Positions 5,615 through 11,238 of a stretch of DNA of 11,238 nucleotides are shown one piece after another (the first letter of the stretch is position 1; every line of letters begins with the position of its first letter). The notes beneath the pieces are model-generated. The model was not told where the DNA came from, did not search any database, and saw only the letters and a list, made by a program, of their open reading frames with translations. This DNA comes from Gemmatimonadota bacterium. GTDB taxonomy: Bacteria > Gemmatimonadota > Gemmatimonadetes > Gemmatimonadales > GWC2-71-9. The DNA lies in assembly GCA_004357415.1 (NCBI GenBank), contig SMVY01000005.1, positions 1 to 11,238 on the forward strand. The letters run 5' to 3'. Position numbers and translations under genes: made by a program.

Positions 5615-8264
5615 GATTCGTCCAGATCGCTTGACATTGAAGGCGCAGGAAGCGTTCCGCGACGCCGGAGAAGACGGCCGCCGCAGGGGCAACCCGGTGA
5701 TCAACGATGCCCATCTGTTCCTGGCGTTGCTGAATCAGGAAGAGGGGGTCGTCTGGCCGCTGCTGCAGAAGGCGGGGGTCAACGTGTCCCGGGTGAGGGA
5801 CGAACTCGACCAGGAGGTAGGCCGGCTGCCGCGCCAGGAAGGTGGCGGCGAGCCGGCGTTCAGCCGGGAATTGACCGCCGTGTTCGACCGGGCGGAGGCC
5901 GAGGCCAAGGCCCTCGGCGACGCCTACATCTCCACCGAACACCTGGTGCTCGGCCTGGCCGACGTGAAGGGAACCTCGGCCAAGCGGTTGTTGCAGGAAA
6001 ACGGCGTGTCGGCCGACCAGTTGCGGGAGGCACTGGCCGAGGTTCGCGGCTCCCATCGCGTCACCGACCAGACGCCCGAGGAGCAATACCAGTCGCTGCA
6101 GCGGTTCACCATCAACCTGACCGATCTGGCGCGGAGCGGGAAGGTCGATCCCGTCATCGGGCGCGACGAAGAGATCCGGCGCATCATGCAGGTGTTGTCG
6201 CGGCGGAAGAAGAACAACCCGGTGCTGATCGGGGAGCCCGGGGTGGGTAAGACGGCGATCGTGGAGGGTCTGGCGCAACGCATCGTCGACGGGGACGTAC
6301 CCACCTCGCTGGCCAACAAGGAAATCGTGTCGCTCGACATCGGCCAGTTGCTGGCCGGCGCCAAGTACCGGGGTGAGTTCGAGGAGCGGCTCAAGTCGGT
6401 CATCAAGGAGCTGGTGGAGAGCGAAGGCCACTACATCGTGTTCATCGACGAGCTGCACACCATCGTCGGGGCCGGGGCCGCGGAGGGGGCGGTCGATGCC
6501 AGCAACATGCTCAAGCCGCCGCTGGCCCGGGGGGAGCTGCACGTGGTGGGGGCAACCACGCTCGACGAATACCGCCAGCACATCGAAAAGGATCCCGCGC
6601 TCGAACGCCGGTTTCAGCCCGTGTTCGTGGGGGAACCGACCGTGGAAGACACCATCGCCATCCTCCGGGGCCTCAAGGAGAAATACGAGGTCCACCACGG
6701 GATCCGCATCACCGACAACGCCCTGCTGGCGGCGGCCACGTTGTCCAACCGCTACATCGGCGACCGGTTCCTTCCCGACAAGGCCATCGACCTGGTCGAC
6801 GAAGCCTCCAGCCGGCTGCGGATCGAAATCGACAGCCTGCCGCAGGAGATCGACGAGGTGGAACGATCGATCATCCAGCTGGAAATCCAGCGGCAGGCCC
6901 TGCTCAAGGAAAAGGACAAGGAATCCAAGGCCCTTCGCAAGCAACTCGATCAGCGCATCGCCCAGTTGAAGGAACAGTCGGCCGGCATGAAAGCCCAGTG
7001 GCAGGCGGAGAAGGACGCCATCACCGGGCTGCAGTCGCTGCGGGAGCAACTCGATAGAGCGCGGGTCGAAGCCGAACAGGCGACCCGCGCAGGCGATCTG
7101 CAGCGGGCCGCCGAGTTGAGCTACGGCCAGGTGCCGGAACTGGAAAAACGTATCAGCGAAGAGGAAGCACGGCTCGAGACGGTCCAGGAACAGGCCAAGT
7201 ACCTAAAGGAAGAAGTCACCGCGGACGATATCGCCGAGATCGTGGCCCGGTGGACCGGCATCCCGGTCACGAAGATGTTGGAGTCGGACCGGGAGCGGTT
7301 GACCCACTTGGAGGACGAGTTGGGCCACCGCGTGGTAGGGCAGCAGGAGGCCCTCGAGGCAGTGGCCAACGCCGTCCGGCGGAGCCGCGCCGGACTGCAG
7401 GATCCCAACCGCCCAATGGGCTCGTTCATCTTCCTCGGCCCCACGGGCGTCGGCAAGACCGAAACGGCCCGGGCGCTGGCCGACTTCCTGTTCGACGACG
7501 AACGCGCCATGGTGCGGATCGACATGTCCGAGTACATGGAGAAGCACTCCGTGGCACGGATGATCGGCGCCCCCCCGGGCTACATCGGCCACGAGGAAGG
7601 GGGCCAGCTGACGGAGGCGGTGCGCCGTCGTCCCTACAGCGTGATCCTGTTCGACGAAATCGAGAAGGCCCACCCGGAGGTGCTGAACCTCCTGCTGCAG
7701 GTGCTCGACGACGGCCGCCTGACCGACAGCCAGGGCCGGGTGGTCAACTTCCGTAACACCGTCATCATCATGACGTCCAACGTCGGCAGCCAGCTCATCG
7801 TCGAAGCGCGCGCCGGGACCGACCCTGAGGCCTGGGGTTTGGTCGAGGCACGGGTGCTGGAGGAGCTGCGGAAGGACTTCCGTCCCGAGTTCCTCAACCG
7901 GATCGACGACATCATCGTGTTCCGGCCGTTGACGCGGGAGGACCTGAGACACATCGTGGACCTGCAGTTGGCCCGGTTGGAGTCCTTGCTGGAGGAGCGT
8001 CACCTGCGACTCGAGGTAACCCAGGACGTGCGCGAATTTCTGGCGGACGAGGGGTACGACCCGGTCTACGGCGCCCGGCCGCTCAAGCGGGTCATCCAGC
8101 GCCAGCTGCAGAACCCCATCGCCCTGGAAATGCTCGAGGGCACATATGGCGACGGCGACACTATCCGTGTTGAGTTGGCCGACGGGAAGGTGCGCTTCGC
8201 CGCCGCGGCGGGGGCAGCGAGGGCAGCGGGGGCAGTGGCGGCGGCGGGGGCTGCCGATGCGTAG
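5613..8264 (+). CDS. clpB: ATP-dependent disaggregase ClpB (Hsp104 family)
   Basis: ClpB is the cytoplasmic hexameric AAA+ chaperone that, with DnaK-DnaJ-GrpE, pulls polypeptides out of aggregates after stress. The product is 883 residues, slightly longer than usual. An N domain with two Clp repeats spans about 1-145. D1 has Walker A GEPGVGKT (207-214) and Walker B IVFIDE (275-280). A long charged coiled-coil M domain covers about 409-535; its presence separates ClpB from ClpA and ClpC. D2 has Walker A GPTGVGKT (609-616) and Walker B VILFDE (677-682), followed by the RPEFLNRID and YGARPLKR motifs. The ATG at 5613 is used; GGAGG at 5596-5600 is 12 bases away, a long spacing. The last 21 residues (863-883) are an Ala/Gly tail encoded by a 9-bp repeat. 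No CIRCE, HAIR or clear sigma32 box is visible in the 90-base leader. The stop codon lies inside the start of tadA. Confidence 0.97.
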   Translation: MIRPDRLTLKAQEAFRDAGEDGRRRGNPVINDAHLFLALLNQEEGVVWPLLQKAGVNVSRVRDELDQEVGRLPRQEGGGEPAFSRELTAVFDRAEAEAKALGDAYISTEHLVLGLADVKGTSAKRLLQENGVSADQLREALAEVRGSHRVTDQTPEEQYQSLQRFTINLTDLARSGKVDPVIGRDEEIRRIMQVLSRRKKNNPVLIGEPGVGKTAIVEGLAQRIVDGDVPTSLANKEIVSLDIGQLLAGAKYRGEFEERLKSVIKELVESEGHYIVFIDELHTIVGAGAAEGAVDASNMLKPPLARGELHVVGATTLDEYRQHIEKDPALERRFQPVFVGEPTVEDTIAILRGLKEKYEVHHGIRITDNALLAAATLSNRYIGDRFLPDKAIDLVDEASSRLRIEIDSLPQEIDEVERSIIQLEIQRQALLKEKDKESKALRKQLDQRIAQLKEQSAGMKAQWQAEKDAITGLQSLREQLDRARVEAEQATRAGDLQRAAELSYGQVPELEKRISEEEARLETVQEQAKYLKEEVTADDIAEIVARWTGIPVTKMLESDRERLTHLEDELGHRVVGQQEALEAVANAVRRSRAGLQDPNRPMGSFIFLGPTGVGKTETARALADFLFDDERAMVRIDMSEYMEKHSVARMIGAPPGYIGHEEGGQLTEAVRRRPYSVILFDEIEKAHPEVLNLLLQVLDDGRLTDSQGRVVNFRNTVIIMTSNVGSQLIVEARAGTDPEAWGLVEARVLEELRKDFRPEFLNRIDDIIVFRPLTREDLRHIVDLQLARLESLLEERHLRLEVTQDVREFLADEGYDPVYGARPLKRVIQRQLQNPIALEMLEGTYGDGDTIRVELADGKVRFAAAAGAARAAGAVAAAGAADA
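8211..8255 (+). repeat. In-frame 9-bp tandem repeat encoding the ClpB Ala/Gly tail
   Basis: Five consecutive 9-base units read GGGGCAGCG, AGGGCAGCG, GGGGCAGTG, GCGGCGGCG and GGGGCTGCC. The first three are near-identical and the last two are degenerate. Because the unit is a multiple of three it stays in frame, and it encodes GAA/RAA/GAV/AAA/GAA at the end of clpB just before the tadA start. It looks like a small expansion by replication slippage. Confidence 0.75.
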
Positions 8265-8745
8265 GGGGGCGCCGTCGATCGGCGACATCGCCGGCATGGA
8301 GGCGGCGCTGTGCCAGGCGCGGGCCGGCGCAGTACTGGAAGAGGTGCCGGTCGGGGCCGTGGTGGTACGAGAGGGCGATATCGTGGGCCAAGCGCACAAC
8401 GAGATGGTGCGTCGCCGGGATCCGACCGCGCACGCCGAGCTGCTGGCCATTCAGCGGGCCCTGGAGCGGATCGAGTCGGACCGGCTGCCCGACGCCACCC
8501 TGTACGTCACCCTGGAACCGTGCGCCCAGTGCGTCGGGGCCATCATCCTGGCCAAGGTGGGCCGGGTCATCTTCGGGGCCTACGACCGGCGCTGCGGCAT
8601 GGCGGGGTCGGTCCACGACATCTTGCGGCACCCGCAGCTGAATCACCGGCCGGAAGTGTTGGGTGGCATGCTGGCCGACGAGTGCGGCCAACTCCTCAAG
8701 GGCTTCTTCCGGGCCCGCCGGCCCAACAGCGGCGCGGCGAGTTGA
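8257..8745 (+). CDS. tadA: tRNA-specific adenosine deaminase TadA
   Basis: TadA deaminates A34 to inosine in the wobble position of tRNA-Arg(ACG), allowing CGN decoding. The product is 162 residues, typical for the family. Zinc and catalytic residues are present: H59-A-E61 in TAHAEL, and P88-C89-A-Q-C92. The family motifs EVPVGAVVV (29-37), a conserved region RVIFGAYDRR, and LNHRPEVLGGMLADEC plus the C-terminal FFRARR helix all match TadA rather than cytidine or guanine deaminases. PCAQC in place of the commoner PCPMC is a mild variation. The start is the ATG at 8257, which overlaps the clpB stop by 8 bases and implies translational coupling. ATG 8296 is an alternative but would trim the N-terminal helix, and neither has a clear Shine-Dalgarno. 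The stop codon lies within the -35 box of the tRNA-Ser promoter. Confidence 0.94.
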   Translation: MRRGAPSIGDIAGMEAALCQARAGAVLEEVPVGAVVVREGDIVGQAHNEMVRRRDPTAHAELLAIQRALERIESDRLPDATLYVTLEPCAQCVGAIILAKVGRVIFGAYDRRCGMAGSVHDILRHPQLNHRPEVLGGMLADECGQLLKGFFRARRPNSGAAS

Positions 8746-8771
8746 CCCCGGGCGCGGCCCTCGGCTAGGTT
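8742..8771 (+). promoter_or_regulatory. Sigma70-type promoter of the tRNA-Ser gene
   Basis: TTGACC (8742-8747) and TAGGTT (8766-8771) are separated by 18 bases. The -35 box matches five of six consensus positions. The -10 box keeps the key T1, A2 and T6. Transcription would start near 8778, leaving a leader of only about four bases before the tRNA at 8782. The -35 box overlaps the tadA stop codon TGA (8743-8745), so the promoter begins inside the upstream gene. Confidence 0.65.
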
Positions 8772-8781
8772 CCGGCCCGTT

Positions 8782-8868
8782 GGACAGGTGGCCGAGTGGT
8801 TGAAGGCGCCGGTCTCGAAAACCGGTGGGCGCGCAAGCGTCTCGTGGGTTCGAATCCCACCCTGTCCG
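8782..8868 (+). tRNA. tRNA-Ser (anticodon CGA)
   Basis: This is a complete 87-base class II tRNA that reads UCG codons. The acceptor stem GGACAGG (8782-8788) pairs with CCTGTCC (8861-8867), and the discriminator base is G8868. The D arm reads GCCGAGTGGTTGAAGGC. The anticodon stem CCGGT/ACCGG encloses the loop CTCGAAA, giving anticodon CGA. A long variable arm (GGGCGCGCAAGCGTCTC) is typical of tRNA-Ser. The T arm is GTGGG-TTCGAAT-CCCAC. CCA is not encoded. The 7-bp acceptor stem and CGA anticodon rule out tRNA-Sec. Its 3' end appears to be the boundary with an island-like region. Confidence 0.97.
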
Positions 8869-8916
8869 TTGCCTACCAACAAGTTACGATTTCAGCCATA
8901 ATCACCCGCCGGGCAG

Positions 8917-8938
8917 TTTGGGTACAAATTTGGGTACA
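8917..8938 (+). repeat. Tandem direct repeat TTTGGGTACA x2 beside tRNA-Ser
   Basis: Two identical 10-mers, TTTGGGTACA at 8917-8926 and 8929-8938, are separated by AA (12-bp period). They begin 48 bases after the tRNA. Spaced short direct repeats next to a tRNA 3' end resemble arm-type integrase or excisionase binding sites at an attachment region. That function is inferred from position and form only. No second copy of the pair is visible in this window. Confidence 0.6.
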
Positions 8939-9026
8939 TAGATGAACGCTGAGGTCACCTCCGCGGCCAGTTGTACGCCCGATAGATCCCATACTAGCTA
9001 GCTGGTTCCAATAGGAGGAACATTCA

Positions 9027-9845
9027 GTGAAAAGAACTCCTGTACTTGCCACCTGCGTGCTGGCGGTTGTTGGTTTGTCGTTGTTTGCCACGATGGCGAG
9101 AGCACAGGGAGAGCAGGGGACGGATCCTGCGAAGAAAGCCCAGAACCCTTTGGCCGACATCATCAGCATGCCCCTTCAGTGGAACACTGATTTTGGAATC
9201 GGTGAAAATGACAGGACCGGAAGTACCCTAAACATCCAGCCGATCTATCCGGTGGGCCTCGGTGATAAGTGGATACTCATCAACCGTATGATAATGCCCC
9301 TCCCCAAGATGACGCCCGATGCCGGTCAAGAGAGCGGAAGCACGACAGGTCTGGGAGACATCACCTTAATGAACTGGTTTTCGCCGCCGACCATGGGCCA
9401 CTTCACTTGGGGGGTTGGGCCGATTACCATCTGGCCGACTGCTACCGACGATGCATTGGGGTCCGACAAGTTCTCGATTGGACCTTCTGCAGTGCTGGTC
9501 TATGCGAAGCCTAAGTGGCTGGCTGCTGCCGTGATTTCGGCTTGGTGGTCCGTGGCCGGCGACTCAGATAGCCCGGATGTGGGGATTTTCTATTTTCAGC
9601 CCTTCTTAACCTACTTCCTTCCTCAGAAATGGTATCTCACGAGCTCACCAATCATCACGTCTAACCTCAAAGCTGATTCTGGGCAGCAGTGGACAGTGCC
9701 GCTTGGTGGCGGCTTCGGCAAGATGTTCAACTGGGGAAAGTTGCCGATGGATGCTCAGGTGCAGGCGTTTTCCTACGTTGCTGCGCCCGACGGCGGGCCA
9801 GACTGGCAGCTCCGATTGCAGCTGAAGCTCATATTCCCGAAGTGA
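9027..9845 (+). CDS. Outer-membrane beta-barrel protein of the family often mislabelled 'neuromedin U'
   Basis: Predicted outer-membrane beta-barrel of 272 residues. Substrate unknown; some databases call the family a transporter. The GTG start at 9027 is well supported by AGGAGGA at 9013-9019, 7 bases upstream. A signal peptide (1-26) ends in ARA-Q. Family landmarks are NPLADIISMPLQ (from residue 40), the NTDFGIG and LNIQPIYPVGLG stretches, STTGLGDITLMNWFSP, and WGVGPI...WPTATDDALG. Later ones are WSVAGDSDSPDV, WYLTSSPIITSN, QWTVPLGGGFGK and the terminal LRLQLKLIFPK. The bacterial label 'neuromedin U' is a propagated annotation error; there is no relation to the animal peptide. The gene is visibly lower in GC than the housekeeping genes to its left, consistent with transfer. 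It stands alone, and the next gene is convergent. A weak TTGTAC (8971-8976) is the only -35-like box upstream. Confidence 0.85.
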   Translation: MKRTPVLATCVLAVVGLSLFATMARAQGEQGTDPAKKAQNPLADIISMPLQWNTDFGIGENDRTGSTLNIQPIYPVGLGDKWILINRMIMPLPKMTPDAGQESGSTTGLGDITLMNWFSPPTMGHFTWGVGPITIWPTATDDALGSDKFSIGPSAVLVYAKPKWLAAAVISAWWSVAGDSDSPDVGIFYFQPFLTYFLPQKWYLTSSPIITSNLKADSGQQWTVPLGGGFGKMFNWGKLPMDAQVQAFSYVAAPDGGPDWQLRLQLKLIFPK

Positions 9846-9997
9846 TGGAGGGATTTTAGAGTCCTGTGATGTTTACGGCCAGAGAAGGCCTAGGAGGATG
9901 GCGTCACGAGACTTCATGCTAACTCCACGGTGGGAATTGCTAGGGGCGAACATCTAGGTGTCCCCCTGCAACAGGCGCCCGGCGCACCACCTGAGCA

Positions 9998-10936
9998 TTA
10001 CCCCCAGTGCACCGTCGCGGTTGATCGCGATCGTCGCGACTGCCACCCCGAGAACGCGAGTACGACCGCATCGGCTCGGTCGGGGGACCGGCCGAGGCGG
10101 TTCTTGAGGTCGTCCTTGGGCTCTATCTGGATCTTGCCGTTCGACGTCGCCCGCCACCGAATCGCGGCGAGTTCGTCGAACAGGGCCTCGTCGCGGGGTA
10201 ACGCGATCAGCCTGTCTTCCAGCAACATCCGCAGGTGCCAGTGGGACTCGGCTCGGAGGTTCGCGAACGCGGGCCGTCGCGGCGACCGTCCCCCGTTGTA
10301 CGATGTGACGCGGTAGTTCTGCTCCCTCAGCCGATCGACGATGCCCCCGCCGACGCCCACCTCGTCCACCACGACCTGATCGCCGCCCACGGTGACGGTG
10401 GACGCGTTGCCCCAGCCTCGCTCCTCAGGAGGGATCCAGAAGGTTTGCTTCGGGCCGACCCCTCGTTCGCCGAGTTCGGTAATTACGCGACCGGTGGTCG
10501 TCATCGTGTCCGTCCGGCGCCAAGCGATGAGTTCGCGGAGGATCGGCCCCTGACGGATGGCGAGGACCGTGGAGTCGGGACCGTAGCGTGCGGGATCGAG
10601 TGCTGCGACGAGCGGCTCGTTCGCGGTGAGGTATTCCAAGTCCCGTGACTCCCAGCGATCAGCCGCCGCGAGTAGCAAGGACCGACGGACGAGGGTCTCG
10701 TCGGCGTCGTCCGCGAACTCGCCGAGGACCCGCGACTGATAGACGCCGGAGTTCCGACCATACTCCCGCTCGATGTCGGCGAGAAAGTGCTGGGTCACGG
10801 CGCCCGGGATGACCTCGCGGCCTTCTTTCACGTTTGGGTGGTCGAGCGCCGAGATGGTCATCCCAGCCCACGCCTCGGACTGGTTGACCTCGTACCACTT
10901 ACCGGACGGAGGGCCGGGGTTCCCGATCGCGACCAC
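9998..10936 (-). pseudogene. Phage terminase large subunit, C-terminal nuclease fragment (ATPase domain missing)
   Basis: This is the C-terminal half of a phage packaging motor protein. In intact terminases an N-terminal ATPase drives DNA into the prohead and a C-terminal RNase H-like nuclease cuts it. The readable part is 312 codons from a GTG at 10936. It opens with VVAIGNPGPPSGKWYE, which corresponds to the coupling motif (III) at the end of the ATPase. The nuclease domain follows with its likely acidic residues intact: D114 in ALDPARYGPDST, D191 in VVVDEVGVGGG, and D286/D289 in SPDRADAVVLAF. The frame continues upstream only to a TAG at 11027-11029. The extra residues look unrelated to terminases, and no Walker A or Walker B is found in any minus-strand frame. 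The break therefore lies near 10937-10945. No other phage genes are visible. Whether a nuclease-only protein is made is unknown. Confidence 0.75.
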
Positions 10937-11238
10937 GGTCAGGTGTATTGCTACAGCGAGATGTTTGACAAATCGTCCGTGCCGAGAGAGGACGACTACG
11001 CCCCGGTGCAGCCGGTCAGGGCCGCTCTACCGCCGGCCACACGCCACTGAAACTGAACCCTGGTTCGAAGCGGGTAGTTGCGGTCCGATACTCCGCCAGC
11101 CTACCCAGCAGCCAGCCCCCCCACCGCTAGGCAGGCGGATCGCGGCAACCTGAACGCCTGGCCAGAGACGCCAGAAGTATCCGATCACTCCCACTCGCTC
11201 GAAGTTCCAACGCATCAAGTGGTTACGGTGATAAGGGC
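10937..11238. other. 300 bases without a supportable gene
   Basis: This stretch lies where the ATPase half of the terminase should be encoded, but none of the minus-strand frames shows a P-loop or terminase-like sequence. Short open frames exist on both strands, for example 11027-11218 on the minus strand (63 codons). They have no recognisable domain and no Shine-Dalgarno. CTGGC...GCCAG (near 11159-11175) is a weak 5-bp hairpin. The region is best read as decayed or rearranged sequence. Confidence 0.5.

Larger units (their letters stand above)
8869..11238. mobile_element. Probable edge of a decayed prophage or genomic island at tRNA-Ser
   Basis: Everything right of the tRNA differs from the left side. 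A TTTGGGTACA direct repeat lies close to the tRNA 3' end. The first gene is lower in GC: four 60-base lines I counted average about 53%, against 72% for one clpB line. A phage terminase gene is broken, and a 300-base stretch has no gene. tRNA 3' ends are common integrase target sites. No integrase, second att site or other phage gene is seen, so the extent is a guess and the right end is simply the window end. Confidence 0.45.

Noticed and set aside
5580..8450. Long minus-strand open frames opposite clpB and tadA (5580-7049, 7203-8450)
   Set aside because: They are antisense to strongly conserved clpB/tadA coding sequence and have composition typical of shadow frames in GC-rich DNA.
8782..8868. 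tRNA-Sec (selC), tempting because selB is nearby
   Set aside because: The acceptor stem is 7 bp, the anticodon is CGA, and the arms match a normal tRNA-Ser.
9877..9890. GGCC-AGAGAA-GGCC as a terminator after the barrel gene
   Set aside because: The stem is only 4 bp and there is no T tract on either strand.
9898..9957. Tiny ORF (19 codons) after AGGAGG downstream of the barrel gene
   Set aside because: The AGGAGG directly abuts the ATG with no spacer, the product has no recognisable feature, and it is very short.
9930..10898. Open frames overlapping the terminase fragment on either strand
   Set aside because: They are shadows; only the 9998-10936 minus-strand frame has recognisable conserved motifs.
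11062..11069. GGTTCGAA as a possible att copy of the tRNA T arm
   Set aside because: Only the 8-base core matches; neighbouring bases on both sides differ from the tRNA.

Overview
The window is about 11.2 kb of high-GC DNA, apparently from the chromosome of a Gram-negative bacterium. Support for this comes from two lipoproteins with Ser after the lipobox Cys, a predicted outer-membrane beta-barrel, and a secreted protein with a FlgD-Ig-like 'NFPNPF' domain. High GC, secreted FlgD-Ig domains and beta-propeller lipoproteins would suit Gemmatimonadota or a similar soil phylum. That is an impression from gene style, not a demonstrated placement.

Positions 44-4933 (+ strand): a tandem pair of paralogous YncE-like beta-propeller lipoproteins, then recO and selB. 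A 12-bp perfect hairpin lies between the two lipoprotein genes. The second lipoprotein gene, recO and selB look like one transcription unit, with a 5-base gap and then a 4-base overlap. Positions 4998-5522 hold a small secreted FlgD-Ig-like protein behind a short AT-richer promoter-like region. Positions 5613-8745 hold the disaggregase gene clpB, whose stop codon is overlapped by tadA. A tRNA-Ser(CGA) follows at 8782-8868. Its sigma70-type promoter begins inside the tadA stop codon.

Positions 8869-11238: character changes immediately after the tRNA. A 10-bp direct repeat (TTTGGGTACA twice, 12-bp period) lies 48 bases past the tRNA. Next is a lower-GC gene for an outer-membrane beta-barrel of the family often mislabelled 'neuromedin U'. 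On the minus strand there is then a terminase large-subunit fragment, which keeps the nuclease domain but has lost the ATPase domain. The last 300 bases hold no convincing gene. This looks like the edge of a decayed prophage or island at the 3' end of tRNA-Ser, although no integrase is visible here.

The left 8.7 kb is mostly housekeeping: recombination repair, selenocysteine decoding, protein disaggregation, tRNA editing and a tRNA. I do not see a clearly new biological system. The items most worth a second look are the tRNA-Ser island boundary, the orphan terminase nuclease fragment, and the lipoprotein/recO/selB operon.
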